This document shows positions 34,600 through 43,505 of a stretch of DNA of 64,000 bases, piece after piece; within the stretch, counting starts at the first letter, position 1; the number at the start of each line of letters is the position of its first letter. A program made the position numbers and the translations under genes. Under the pieces are notes generated by a model. The model did no database searches and was not told where the DNA came from. It saw nothing but the letters and a program-made list of their open reading frames with translations. This DNA comes from Nocardioides sp. REDSEA-S33_B3 (GTDB lineage Bacteria > Actinomycetota > Actinomycetes > Propionibacteriales > Nocardioidaceae), in the NCBI GenBank assembly GCA_001627335.1, contig LUPK01000032.1, forward strand, positions 179,850-243,849, given 5' to 3'.

Positions 34600-34618
34600 T
34601 ATAACATCACATATGTGA
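34600..34618 (+). promoter_or_regulatory. MerR gene -10 box and palindrome over the start codon
   Basis: TATAAC (34600-34605) is a clear -10 element only nine bases before the GTG start, so the mRNA is leaderless or nearly so. TCACATATGTGA (34607-34618), a perfect 12-bp palindrome, covers the expected start point and the start codon. AACAG-G-CTGTT lies just upstream (34585-34595). Confidence 0.6.
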
Positions 34619-35520
34619 ACACGACGTCTACCTCCGTCCCGGTCCACCACGCGAGCGGGTCCCTGAGCATCGGCGACCTCGCCGAGCGCACGGGCGTGGC
34701 CCCCGCGACCCTGCGCATGTGGGAGCAGCGGCACGGGTTCCCGGTGCCCGAGCGGCTCGACAGCGGCCACCGCCGCTACTCCGAGGCCGACGTCGCCGGC
34801 GTCCGCGAGGTCCTCGACCGCCGGGAGGCCGGCGCCCGGCTCGACGCCGCCATCGCCGACGTCCTGGCCGGGGCCCAGCGCGCCGCCGAGCCGCGCGCCG
34901 CCTCGGTGTGGGCCGAGCTGAGGCGCCACCACCGCGAGGTGCCGGTCCACCGGCTCACCAAGCAGACCCTGCTCTCGTTGTCGTGGGCCATCGAGGACGA
35001 GTTCGCCGCGAAGGCCGAGCGGGCGCACCTCTTCGGCCTCTTCCAGGCCGAGCAGTACTACCGCCCGGCCCAGCGCCGCTGGCGCGAGCTGTCGCGGGTC
35101 GCGGGGTCGGCGTACGCCTTCTACGAGCCCACCGCGCCCGGGGCCCCCTCCCCGGAGGGCGCCGTCGCCGTGCACATCGGCGAGGACTCGCCCGTGCGGC
35201 GGGAGTGGGCGGTCGTCTGCGACAGCCGCGACCTGCCGGTCGCGCTGACGGCGTGGGAGCTCCCGGGGCAGGAGGGGGTCCCGGACCGGGAGCGGCTCTT
35301 CGAGTCCGCGTGGACCATCGACCCGGACGCCGTCCGCCGCGCAGCGCGCACCTGCGCCGCGCTGGCCGCCGACGCCGGAGCCCCCGGCACGGCCGCGGTC
35401 CAGTTCGCCCTCGCCGACGACCCCGCCCCGGTGGCCGCCGACCTGGCCGCCGTGAGCGCGCTCTTCTCACGGGTCGTGGCCTACGTCGACGACGGCCACC
35501 GCCCGCGCCGCGGCCGGTGA
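34615..35520 (+). CDS. MerR-family regulator with DICT sensory domain
   Basis: A 301-residue regulator. Residues 15-85 are a MerR helix-turn-helix (SIGDLAERTGVAPATLRMWEQRHGF, in part). The remainder (about 120-290), including SLSWAIEDEFAAKAERAHLFGLFQ, fits the DICT domain, which is linked to light or redox sensing. It is followed by an FAD oxidoreductase gene whose GTG start overlaps its stop (GTGA). The promoter region holds a palindrome over the start codon, suggesting autoregulation. Confidence 0.85.
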   Translation: MNTTSTSVPVHHASGSLSIGDLAERTGVAPATLRMWEQRHGFPVPERLDSGHRRYSEADVAGVREVLDRREAGARLDAAIADVLAGAQRAAEPRAASVWAELRRHHREVPVHRLTKQTLLSLSWAIEDEFAAKAERAHLFGLFQAEQYYRPAQRRWRELSRVAGSAYAFYEPTAPGAPSPEGAVAVHIGEDSPVRREWAVVCDSRDLPVALTAWELPGQEGVPDRERLFESAWTIDPDAVRRAARTCAALAADAGAPGTAAVQFALADDPAPVAADLAAVSALFSRVVAYVDDGHRPRRGR

Positions 35521-36794
35521 CCACCGTGGGCGAGCACGACGTCGTGGTGGTGGGCGCCGGGCTCGCCGGCCTGCGCTGCGCCCGACGCCTGCAGGAGGCC
35601 GGGCTGGCGGTGCTCGTGCTCGACCGGTCCGACCGGGTCGGCGGCCGCGTGCGCACCGACGAGGTCGACGGCCACCTGGTCGACCACGGCTTCCAGCTGC
35701 TCAACCCCTCCTACCCCGCCGTACGCCGCTGGGTCGACGTCCCCGCGCTCGGGCTGTCCCCGTTCCCGGCCGGGGTGCGGGCCGCGACCGACCACGGCAC
35801 CGTGGACCTCGGTGACCCGCGGCGCGAGCCCGGGCTCCTCCCGGCCAGCGGCACGGCGGCGCTGCGGCGTCCGCGCGAGCTGCCCGGCCTGCTGCGCTGG
35901 GTGCGCCCGCTGCTGCGTCCCTCCCACCGCGGCCTGGCCGCCCGGCTGGCTCCGGACCCCGGCGACGCCCCGGCGCGCTCGCTCGCGGAGTCCCTCGACG
36001 ACGTGGGTGCCCACGGGGACCTGCGCCGCGTCCTGGAGGCCTTCCTGGCCGGCGTGCTCCTGGAGGGGACCGGGGCCAGCGACGCCCGGGTGGCGCGCCT
36101 GCTGGTCCGGTCCTTCCTCGACGGCAGTCCGTCGCTGCCCGCACGTGGCATGCAGGCGCTGCCCGCGCAGCTGGCCGAGGGGCTCGACGTGCGCCTGGAG
36201 CGCACGGCCCTGCGCGTCGACCCGCACGTCGTGCGCACGGTCGACGGGGAGCTGCGCGCCCGCGCCGTCGTCGTGGCCACCGACGAGCCGGCCGCCGTGG
36301 GGCTGCTCGGGTCGACCGGCGCCCCGCAGCGTGGGGTCGTGACGCACTGGTGGTCGGCCCCCGCAGACCGGCTGCCCGCGCGCCGCGGGCGGCTGCACGT
36401 CGACGCCCGCAGCCGCCCCACCGGCCCCGTGGCCAACACCGCGGTCGTGTCACAGGCGGCGCCGTCGTACTCACCCCCGGGCCGCGCCCTGGTCCAGGCC
36501 TCCGTGGTGCTCGCACCCGACCACGCGCTGCCGCCCGAGGCCGAGGTGCGCCGCCACGCCGCGGCCCTGCTGGGGTCCGACGACCGCTCGTGGGAGGAGG
36601 TCGCGCGGCACGAGGTCCGCGACGCCCTGCCGGCCGCGACTCCCCCGCACCACCTGCGCCGCCCCACGAGGCTCGAGCGCGGGCTGCACGTGTGCGGGGA
36701 CCACCGCGACTCCCCATCGATCCAGGGTGCGCTGGTCAGTGGCGAGCGCGCCGCGCTCGGGGTGCTCGCCGATCTCGGGGTGCCGGCACGATGA
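35517..36794 (+). CDS. FAD-dependent oxidoreductase (amine oxidase / phytoene-desaturase-like)
   Basis: A 425-residue flavoprotein: VVVVGAGLAGLRCARRL is the dinucleotide-binding motif, DRVGGRVRT the second FAD motif, and GLHVCGDHRDSPSIQGALVSGE the C-terminal FAD-binding end. This architecture is shared by amine oxidases and carotenoid desaturases. The substrate is unknown. Coupling to a MerR-DICT regulator resembles light-responsive carotenoid loci, but no other crt gene is present. Confidence 0.8.
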   Translation: MTTVGEHDVVVVGAGLAGLRCARRLQEAGLAVLVLDRSDRVGGRVRTDEVDGHLVDHGFQLLNPSYPAVRRWVDVPALGLSPFPAGVRAATDHGTVDLGDPRREPGLLPASGTAALRRPRELPGLLRWVRPLLRPSHRGLAARLAPDPGDAPARSLAESLDDVGAHGDLRRVLEAFLAGVLLEGTGASDARVARLLVRSFLDGSPSLPARGMQALPAQLAEGLDVRLERTALRVDPHVVRTVDGELRARAVVVATDEPAAVGLLGSTGAPQRGVVTHWWSAPADRLPARRGRLHVDARSRPTGPVANTAVVSQAAPSYSPPGRALVQASVVLAPDHALPPEAEVRRHAAALLGSDDRSWEEVARHEVRDALPAATPPHHLRRPTRLERGLHVCGDHRDSPSIQGALVSGERAALGVLADLGVPAR

Positions 36795-36804
36795 GCACAG
36801 GCCG

Positions 36805-37236
36805 ATGAGCACCGAGACCGCCCTGGTCCTGCTGACCGCCAGCGCCTGGGCCCACGCCGCCTTCCAGCTGACCGTCTCCGCGCTGGTCTACCCCGTGCTG
36901 GCCGCGACCCCGCACGCCGCCTGGCGCCGCGCGCACGGCCGACACAGCCGCGTGATCAGCGTCCTCGTCGTCCCCCTGTACGCCGCTGTGCTGGTCTCGA
37001 CAGGTGCGGCCGTGCTCGTGGCCGGCTCGGTCGCGGTGTGGGTGGCCGCGGCGGGCGCCGGCCTCGCGCTGGGCACGACCGCGGCCGTGGCGGCGCCGCT
37101 GCACGGACGGCTCGGGGTGACGGGGCTGGGCGACCGGCGTCGCCGGGTGCTGCTGGCGCGGCTGCTGCGCGCGGACCGGTGGCGCACCGCCGGCGCGCTG
37201 CTCAGCGCGGGCGCCGCGACCCTCGCGCTGGTGTGA
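36805..37236 (+). CDS. Unrecognised small membrane protein
   Basis: A 143-residue protein with four hydrophobic segments (about 5-30, 48-68, 70-95, 122-142) and a short Arg-rich loop between the third and fourth. It starts 10 bp after the FAD oxidoreductase and so is part of the MerR operon. No family is recognised with confidence; it may anchor or support the flavoprotein. A nearer ATG at 36791 is out of frame. Confidence 0.6.
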   Translation: MSTETALVLLTASAWAHAAFQLTVSALVYPVLAATPHAAWRRAHGRHSRVISVLVVPLYAAVLVSTGAAVLVAGSVAVWVAAAGAGLALGTTAAVAAPLHGRLGVTGLGDRRRRVLLARLLRADRWRTAGALLSAGAATLALV

Positions 37237-37257
37237 GCGCCGGGCGAGCCTGACGGC

Positions 37258-37998
37258 TCAGTCCTCGAGCGCCTCGAAGGCGTCGGGCCGCTCGAGCAGG
37301 TCGAAGCGGCTGGCCGGCCAGACCCGGGCGAAGACCTTGCCCACGACCAGCTCGACGGGCACGAAGGCGTCGGAGTCGTCGCAGGCCTCGCCCTTGCGAC
37401 CGCCGCAGCGCAGCCGGTACGAGGAGTCCGCGGAGTCGTCGCGGTGGTCGCCCATCACGAAGACCATCCCGTCGGGCACCGGCCCCGCGTCCCACTCGCA
37501 CGTGGAGAGCATCGGGCCGTCGCAGTCGTCGTCGTTGAGCGTGAAGCCCGAGGAGTCCAGGGGCTCGCCGTTGACCAGCAGCCGCCCCTGCTCGTCGCAG
37601 CACTCGATGGTGTCGCCGGCCACGCCGATGACGCGCTTCACCAGGTGCCCGCCGGTGGGGTAGAGCCCGATGCGGCTCATCGCGTCGGTGAGCAGGTTGG
37701 TGGGGCCGGAGGCCTCGGCGGCGCTGAGCCAGGCACCGGGGTCCTCGAAGACCACGATGTCGCCGCGCTCGGGGCTGCCGGAGCCCCAGTAGGACACCTT
37801 CTGCACCAGGATCCGGTCGTTGATCTCCAGCCCCGGCTCCATCGAGCCGGAGGGGATGTAGAACGCCTGCACCAGGAAGGTCTTGACGATCAGGGCCAGC
37901 ACGATGGCCAGGCCGAGCAGCAGGAGCGACTCCTGCCAGACCGGGATCCGGCGACGTGCGGGCGGCGTCGGCGCCGCCGCCTGGTCCTCTTCGGACAC
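37258..37998 (-). CDS. lepB: Signal peptidase I
   Basis: A 246-residue type I signal peptidase with one N-terminal membrane anchor (about 23-45) and the catalytic region outside. IPSGSMEPGL carries the nucleophile Ser and GGHLVKRVIGVAGD the general-base Lys; MVFVMGDHRDDSADSS is the conserved box E. An extra cysteine-rich insert (ECCDEQGR and NDDDCDGPMLSTCEW) may form disulphides. GAGGAGGGGAC precedes the GTG start. It removes signal peptides of exported proteins. Confidence 0.93.
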   Translation of the reverse strand: MSEEDQAAAPTPPARRRIPVWQESLLLLGLAIVLALIVKTFLVQAFYIPSGSMEPGLEINDRILVQKVSYWGSGSPERGDIVVFEDPGAWLSAAEASGPTNLLTDAMSRIGLYPTGGHLVKRVIGVAGDTIECCDEQGRLLVNGEPLDSSGFTLNDDDCDGPMLSTCEWDAGPVPDGMVFVMGDHRDDSADSSYRLRCGGRKGEACDDSDAFVPVELVVGKVFARVWPASRFDLLERPDAFEALED

Positions 37999-38110
37999 GT
38001 CCCCTCCTCGGTGCCGCTGGTCCGGCCGGGGGGAACCATACCCGGCACCCCCGCCTCGGCCCGTCTCCTCGACACCGCCCCCGGCACCGCCCCCGGTTAG
38101 GCTCGCGCCC

Positions 38111-38479
38111 ATGCAGAAGCCTGAGATCGACTTCCCCGACTTCGACCCGCCCGCCGACCTCGTCATCACCGACCTCACCGTCGGCGACGGCGAGGAGGCC
38201 GCCGCCGGACAGACCGTGTCCGTGCACTACGTCGGCGTGGCCCACTCCACCGGCGAGGAGTTCGACGCCTCCTACAACCGCGGCGAGCCGCTGCGCTTCC
38301 GCCTCGGCATCGGCCAGGTCATCCAGGGCTGGGACACCGGCGTGCAGGGCATGAAGGTCGGCGGCCGCCGTCAGCTCGTGATCCCGCCGCACCTGGGCTA
38401 CGGCGACCGCGGCGCCGGTGGCGTCATCAAGCCCGGCGAGACGCTGATCTTCGTCGTCGACCTGCTCGCCGTCTCCTGA
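38111..38479 (+). CDS. FKBP-type peptidyl-prolyl isomerase
   Basis: A 122-residue single FKBP domain: VSVHYVGVAHSTGEEFDASY, GQVIQGWDTGVQGMKVGG and IPPHLGYGDRGAGG contain the active-site aromatic and Asp residues of cytoplasmic FKBPs. No signal peptide, so it acts in the cytosol in protein folding. It diverges from lepB. The next gene starts 13 bp later. Confidence 0.93.
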   Translation: MQKPEIDFPDFDPPADLVITDLTVGDGEEAAAGQTVSVHYVGVAHSTGEEFDASYNRGEPLRFRLGIGQVIQGWDTGVQGMKVGGRRQLVIPPHLGYGDRGAGGVIKPGETLIFVVDLLAVS

Positions 38480-38492
38480 GCGAGGCCAACGC

Positions 38493-39662
38493 GTGACCCA
38501 CTTCGGCGACCACCAGGTCTCCATCTACGCCGCCGGGATGCTCGCCGGGCAGACCCCGGCGTGGACCACCGACCTGGCCTCCCTGGAGCGCCACGCCGCC
38601 GAGGTGCTGCCCCCGGAGGCGCTGGGCTACATCGTGCCCAGCGCCGGGGGCGGCTCGACGGCTCGCGCCAACGTCGCGGCCTTCGAGCAGTGGCGCATCG
38701 TGCCGCGGATGCTGCGCGACCACGCCATCCGCGACCTGTCCACCGAGGTCCTCGGTACGCCGATGGCCGCACCGGTCCTGCTCGGACCGGTCGGTGTGCA
38801 GACCCTGGCCCACCCCGAGGGCGAGCTGGCCTCGGCCCGCGCCGCCGCGGCCCTGGGGCTGACCTACGTCCACTCCACCCAGGCCGGTCACTCGATCGAG
38901 CAGGCGGCCGAGGCGAACGGTGACGGTCAGCGCTGGTTCCAGCTCTACTGGCCGACCCACGACGAGCTGTGCGAGTCCTTCCTGTCCCGGGCACAGGCCT
39001 CGGGCTACTCCACCTTGGTGCTCACCCTCGACACCACGCTGCTGGGCTGGCGCCCGAGGGACCTCGACCGCGGCTACCTGCCGTTCCTGGCCAACCAGGG
39101 CATCGCCAACTACACCTCCGACCCGGTGTTCTCCGCGATGCTCGACAAGCCCGCCGAGGAGGACCCGGCCACCGCCGGCCTCGCCTTCGCGGGCGTGTTC
39201 CCCAACCCCGGGCTGTCGTGGGAGCAACTGCCCTGGCTGCGCGAGCGGTGGGACGGCCCGATCGTCCTCAAGGGCGTCCAGCACGTCGACGACGCCCGCC
39301 GGGCCGTCGATGCGGGGGTCCAGGGCATCGTCGTCTCCAACCACGGCGGCCGCCAGGTCGACGGCGCGGTCGCCTCCCTCGACGTGCTCCCCGGCATCGC
39401 CGAGGCCGTGGGCGAGCAGCTCACCGTGCTCTTCGACTCCGGGGTCCGCTCGGGACCCGACGTGCTGAAGGCGCTGGCGCTCGGCGCCGACGCGGCCCTG
39501 CTGGGTCGGCCCTACCTCTACGGGCTGGCCCTCGGCGGCCAGGAAGGCGTGGAGCACGTGCTGCGCTGCCTGCTCGCCGAGCTCGACCTGACCATGGGCA
39601 ACGCCGGCTGCTCCACCCTGGCCGACCTGGTCCCCGACCTGCTGACGAGGAGCCCTCGATGA
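38493..39662 (+). CDS. FMN-dependent alpha-hydroxy-acid oxidase, lactate 2-monooxygenase-like
   Basis: The 389-residue TIM-barrel protein has the family signature SNHGGRQVDGAVASLD with the catalytic His and Arg, the FMN lysine in GPIVLKGV, and DSGVRSGPDVLKALALGADAA for the phosphate. Its length and opening (GDHQVSIYAAGMLAGQTP) fit lactate 2-monooxygenase, which turns lactate into acetate and CO2, better than the shorter lactate dehydrogenases; the exact substrate is inferred. GTG start. The stop overlaps the S4 gene by four bases. Confidence 0.85.
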   Translation: MTHFGDHQVSIYAAGMLAGQTPAWTTDLASLERHAAEVLPPEALGYIVPSAGGGSTARANVAAFEQWRIVPRMLRDHAIRDLSTEVLGTPMAAPVLLGPVGVQTLAHPEGELASARAAAALGLTYVHSTQAGHSIEQAAEANGDGQRWFQLYWPTHDELCESFLSRAQASGYSTLVLTLDTTLLGWRPRDLDRGYLPFLANQGIANYTSDPVFSAMLDKPAEEDPATAGLAFAGVFPNPGLSWEQLPWLRERWDGPIVLKGVQHVDDARRAVDAGVQGIVVSNHGGRQVDGAVASLDVLPGIAEAVGEQLTVLFDSGVRSGPDVLKALALGADAALLGRPYLYGLALGGQEGVEHVLRCLLAELDLTMGNAGCSTLADLVPDLLTRSPR

Positions 39663-39913
39663 GCGCGGCCCCCGACCCCTTCGACGTCGCGATCCGCGAC
39701 GACTCGATCCGGCTGGGCCAGTTCCTCAAGCTCGCCAACCTCATCGAGTCCGGCTCGGAGGCCAAGGAGGTCATCGCCGCCGGGCAGGTCCTGGTCAACG
39801 GCGAGGTCGACCAGCGCCGCGGGCGCCAGCTGGTCAAGGGCGACGTCGTGGAGCTGGGCGGTCAGGCCGCCCGGGTCAGCGACGAGTCGGCGTACGACGA
39901 CCTCCCGTGGTGA
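39659..39913 (+). CDS. S4-domain RNA-binding protein (YbcJ-like)
   Basis: An 84-residue protein consisting of one S4 domain: IRLGQFLKLANLIESGSEAKEVIAAGQVLVNGE is the alpha-L RNA-binding helix-turn region. Such short proteins bind structured RNA and may act on the ribosome. Translationally coupled to the lactate-monooxygenase-like gene. The palindrome 39932-39959 follows. Confidence 0.85.
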   Translation: MSAAPDPFDVAIRDDSIRLGQFLKLANLIESGSEAKEVIAAGQVLVNGEVDQRRGRQLVKGDVVELGGQAARVSDESAYDDLPW

Positions 39914-39931
39914 CGGAGTCCCAGTAGCCGC

Positions 39932-39959
39932 CGAACCGGCGCATCAATACGCCGGCTCG
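39932..39959. repeat. Dispersed 28-bp palindrome, copy 2 (likely bidirectional terminator)
   Basis: CGAACCGGCG (39932-39941) pairs with 39950-39959 with one mismatch, around an 8-base loop. It lies between the convergent stops of the S4 and DUF445 genes. Its reverse complement matches the element at 31705-31732 in 26 of 28 positions. Confidence 0.75.
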
Positions 39960-39966
39960 ATCCGAC

Positions 39967-41241
39967 CTACAGCAGCACCACCACGGTGTGGATCAGGACG
40001 CCGACGAGCCCACCGACGATGGTGCCGTTGATCCGGATGAACTGCAGGTCGCGGCCGACGTGCAGCTCGATGCGCTCGGCGGCCTCCTTGCCGTCCCACC
40101 GCTCGATGGTGTGGGTGATGACCTGGGTCAGCTCGCTGCCGTAGCGCTCGACCGCGAAGACCACGGCGTCCGCGGCCAGCCCGTCGAGCCGCTCGCGCAG
40201 CGCGGGCTCGTCCACGAGCCGGCGGGCGAACCGCTCCAGCTCGGTGCGCATCCGCAGCCGCACCGCGCCCTCGGGGTCGTCGAGGGAGTCGGTCAGCGCG
40301 TGCCGCAGCGCCTCCCACAGCGAGATCGCCGTCGCGATGACCTGGGGGCGGTCCAGCAGCCGCTCCTTGAGCGCCTCGGTGCGGGCCATGGTGCCCTCGT
40401 CGTGCTGGAGGTCCTCCGCGAGCTGGCGCAGCATCGAGTCCAGCGCAAGACGGGCGCGGTGCCGCGGCTGGTCGCGGATGTCGGCGACCCAGCGCACCAG
40501 CTCGAGGTGGATGCGGGAGGTGACCCGGTCGTTGATCGACGGCGGCGCCCACCAGGGCGCGCGCTCGCCGATCACCTCGGTCACCGTGTCGGGGTTGTCG
40601 ACCAGCCAGCCGTGCAGCTCCTCCAGCGCCAGGTCGACGAGCCCGTGGTGGAGGTCGTCGCGCATCGACTCCGCGAGCAGGTTGCCCAGCAGAGGGGAGA
40701 TCGGCTCGTCGCGGAAGCGCGGCACCAGCGCGTCCTCGACCAGGCTGCGCACGTGCTCGTCGCGCACCTTCGACAGGGCCACGCCGATGACCTCGGCGGC
40801 CTCCTCGGCGACCCGACGCGAGCTGTCCGGCTCGACCAGCCAGCCCCCCACCCGCGAGGACACCCGCGCGCCGAGCACCCGCTCCCGCACCACCTCCTCG
40901 GAGAGGAAGTTCTCCCCGACGAACTCCTCCAGCCCCCGCCCCAGCTCGTCCTTGCGACGCGGGATCAGCGCCGTGTGCGGGATCGGCAGGCCCAGAGGGT
41001 GGCGGAACAGCGCGGTCACGGCGAACCAGTCCGCGATGGCGCCGACCATGGAGGCCTCGGCGCCGGCGTTGACGAAGCCCCAGAACCCGTCGCGGTCGTG
41101 GGTGAGCACGAAGACCAGGGCGGCGAGCAGCAGCAGCCCCAGGGCGACGGCACGCATCTGGCGCAGGGCGTGGGCACGGCGTACGTCGGCAGCGTGGTCG
41201 GCAGCGGCGTCGCCGGTCGGGAAGGGCGCGGTGGTGGTCAT
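39967..41241 (-). CDS. DUF445 family membrane-anchored protein
   Basis: A 424-residue protein with an N-terminal membrane segment (about 32-52), the conserved FVNAGAEASMVGAIADWFAVTALFRHP just after it, a long helical domain, and a C-terminal hydrophobic anchor (GTIVGGLVGVLIHTVVVLL). This is the DUF445 layout. Function is unknown. ATG at 41241 is preferred to one eight codons upstream. It diverges from the cytidylyltransferase gene. Confidence 0.88.
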   Translation of the reverse strand: MTTTAPFPTGDAAADHAADVRRAHALRQMRAVALGLLLLAALVFVLTHDRDGFWGFVNAGAEASMVGAIADWFAVTALFRHPLGLPIPHTALIPRRKDELGRGLEEFVGENFLSEEVVRERVLGARVSSRVGGWLVEPDSSRRVAEEAAEVIGVALSKVRDEHVRSLVEDALVPRFRDEPISPLLGNLLAESMRDDLHHGLVDLALEELHGWLVDNPDTVTEVIGERAPWWAPPSINDRVTSRIHLELVRWVADIRDQPRHRARLALDSMLRQLAEDLQHDEGTMARTEALKERLLDRPQVIATAISLWEALRHALTDSLDDPEGAVRLRMRTELERFARRLVDEPALRERLDGLAADAVVFAVERYGSELTQVITHTIERWDGKEAAERIELHVGRDLQFIRINGTIVGGLVGVLIHTVVVLL

Positions 41242-41282
41242 CGCTGCAGAGTCTGGCGCACGCACCTGACAGACTGCCGCCC

Positions 41283-41720
41283 ATGCCCGACCCCACCCCC
41301 GAGCCGACCCCCGAGCCGACCCGGCAGCGCACCGTCATCACCTTCGGCACCTTCGACGTCTTCCACGTCGGGCACCTCAAGGTGATCCAGCGGGCCTCCG
41401 AGCTCGGCGACCGGCTGGTCGTGGGCGTGTCCGCGGACGCGCTGAACCTGCGCAAGAAGGGCCGCGAGCCGGTCTTCAGCGAGGGCGAGCGGATGGCGAT
41501 CGTGTCCGCCCTCAAGCCGGTGGACGCGGTGTTCCTGGAGGAGAGCCTGGAGCAGAAGCGCGACTACATCCTCGAGCACGGGGCCGACGTGCTGGTCATG
41601 GGTGATGACTGGGCAGGTCGTTTCGACGAGTTCCGCGACGTGTGCGAGGTCGTCTACCTCCCGCGCACCCCTGCCATCTCCACCACCGCCCTGATCGAGA
41701 AGATCTCCGGCACGAGCTGA
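41283..41720 (+). CDS. Cytidylyltransferase-family nucleotidyltransferase (TagD-like)
   Basis: A 145-residue nucleotidyltransferase. FGTFDVFHVGHLKVI contains the HxGH active-site motif, RKKGREPVFSEGERMAIV the basic loop, and PAISTTALIEKI the ISTT motif. The closest relatives are glycerol-3-phosphate cytidylyltransferases, which make CDP-glycerol for wall polymers, but other phospho-alcohols are possible. It has a short Pro/Glu/Thr-rich leader. It is a single gene. Confidence 0.85.
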   Translation: MPDPTPEPTPEPTRQRTVITFGTFDVFHVGHLKVIQRASELGDRLVVGVSADALNLRKKGREPVFSEGERMAIVSALKPVDAVFLEESLEQKRDYILEHGADVLVMGDDWAGRFDEFRDVCEVVYLPRTPAISTTALIEKISGTS

Positions 41721-41829
41721 GGTCGCCACGAGCGGGACGGCCATGACTGACGTACCGTCGGGGGTGTCCGCTCCCCCGTCCCCCCCCTCTACCACCCCTG
41801 CCGGGTGGCACCCCTCGGAAGGTCCCCCC

Positions 41830-43389
41830 ATGCGTCTGCTGGCCGCCCTCGCCTGCTCCTCGGCACTGCTGGTCGCCACCCTGGCGCCCTCGGTGACGCC
41901 GCGTGCGAGCGCGGAGGAGCAGCCCACCGCCGCCCAGCAGGTGCTGGCCGAGGCTCGCGCGATGCTCACCGGCGGGTCCGGCGACGGCCCCGCGGCTCGT
42001 CGCTCGCCCGGCGCACCCGGGGCCCACACCTCGCGCGAGGCCACGCTGGTGCTGCGTGACCTGCGCGCGGCGCTGCCGAGGTTGGAGGCCACCGACCGCG
42101 CGGCCGCCGAGTCGCTGCTGGCCCGTCCGACCGACGGTCTTGCCGACCCCGAGGGCACCGGCTACACGACGAAGTCCCAGCGCCGCTGCCGCGGCCACTT
42201 CTGCGTCCACTACGTCACCAGCACCTCCGATCGGGCGACCAGCGCCTGGGTCGACAAGACGCTGAAGGTGCTGAAGAAGGTCTGGAAGCGGGAGGTCGGC
42301 GACCTCGGCTACCGCGCGCCCCTGAGCGACGGCGGCCTGCCGAGCTCGCGCAACGGCGGCAACGGCAAGTTCGACGTCTACCTCGCCGACGTGGGTGCCG
42401 ACCTCCTCTACGGCTACTGCTCGGCCGACTTCGTGCTGCGCAAGGACCGCACCCGCGCGGGCGGCTACTGCGTGCTGGACAACGACTTCAGCAAGGACCA
42501 GTACGGCGGCAAGCCGGGCAAGACCCTGGCGGTCACCGCCGCCCACGAGTTCTTCCACGCCATCCAGTTCGGCTACGACTACTACGAGGACCGCTGGTTC
42601 ATGGAGTCGACGGCCACCTGGATGGAGGAGCGCTTCGCCGACGGGGTCAACGACAACCGGCAGTACCTCGCCTTCGGGCAGGTCGGCGAGCCCGCCACCT
42701 CCCTGGACCTCTTCGAGCGGGGCGGTTTCGCCCACTACGGCAACTGGCCCTTCTGGGAGCACCTCTCCGAGCGCTACGGCCACGGGATCGTGCGCCGGAC
42801 CTGGAACACCGCTCGCGGGTCCACCTACTCCACGCGGGCCGTCGAGAAGGTGCTGAAGAGCAGGGGCGGCTTCGCCAAGCGGTTCGCCGCGTACTCCGCC
42901 GCCAACCTCACCCCCGGGCGCGGCTACCCCGAGGGCGACCACTGGCCCGCCCCCGAGCCGGAGGCGACCTGGACGTTCGGCCGCCGCACGGCCCCCCGCA
43001 GCGACGAGGTCGACGTCGACCACATGGCCTCGGCGTCCTACGTCCTGGTGCCGGACGCCACGTTGACCTCCGAGGGTCTCGCCGGAGCGCCGTACCGCCT
43101 GCGGCTCACCGTCGACGGGCCCCGCGCGAAGACCGACCCGACGGCGTGGCTGGTCGTCCGCACGGTCGACGGCAAGTGGCGCAGCGAGCAGGTCGACCTC
43201 GACCGCAACGGCTCGACCACCGTCACCACCCCGTTCACCGTCGAGAAGGTCGAGGCGGTCTCGCTGACCCTGGTCAACGCCTCCACCAGGTTCCGCTGCG
43301 ACAAGGACACCCCGGACTGGTCGTGCTTCGGCATCCCGCGCGACCAGGACCAGCCCTTCGCCGTGACCGCCGAGGTCTACCAGCGCTGA
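41830..43389 (+). CDS. Secreted zinc metalloprotease-like protein (MXAN_6640 type)
   Basis: A 519-residue exported protein. The signal peptide is MRLLAALACSSALLVATLAP with cleavage likely near ASA-EE. AAHEFFHAIQFGYDYYEDRWFMEST contains the HExxH-like zinc motif HEFFH and the downstream Glu, fitting MXAN_6640-type putative metalloproteases. A C-terminal beta-rich domain (about 390-519) follows, with a cysteine pair near the end. ATG at 41830 is chosen because the signal peptide starts there; a longer frame adds a Pro/Ser-rich stretch. Confidence 0.8.
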   Translation: MRLLAALACSSALLVATLAPSVTPRASAEEQPTAAQQVLAEARAMLTGGSGDGPAARRSPGAPGAHTSREATLVLRDLRAALPRLEATDRAAAESLLARPTDGLADPEGTGYTTKSQRRCRGHFCVHYVTSTSDRATSAWVDKTLKVLKKVWKREVGDLGYRAPLSDGGLPSSRNGGNGKFDVYLADVGADLLYGYCSADFVLRKDRTRAGGYCVLDNDFSKDQYGGKPGKTLAVTAAHEFFHAIQFGYDYYEDRWFMESTATWMEERFADGVNDNRQYLAFGQVGEPATSLDLFERGGFAHYGNWPFWEHLSERYGHGIVRRTWNTARGSTYSTRAVEKVLKSRGGFAKRFAAYSAANLTPGRGYPEGDHWPAPEPEATWTFGRRTAPRSDEVDVDHMASASYVLVPDATLTSEGLAGAPYRLRLTVDGPRAKTDPTAWLVVRTVDGKWRSEQVDLDRNGSTTVTTPFTVEKVEAVSLTLVNASTRFRCDKDTPDWSCFGIPRDQDQPFAVTAEVYQR

Positions 43390-43505
43390 CCCCGCGTCCC
43401 CCGACCGCTCAGGTCCCGGGCCACTCACCCGATCGGATGGACTGGGCGGGCGGCATCCCGGGAACCGTGTCCTCGCCCCCGCACACCACGCCCGAGGAGA
43501 GCCCG

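Noticed and set aside
35517..37236. Carotenoid biosynthesis cluster
   Set aside because: Only one phytoene-desaturase-like flavoprotein is present, with no crtB, crtE or lyc-type gene.
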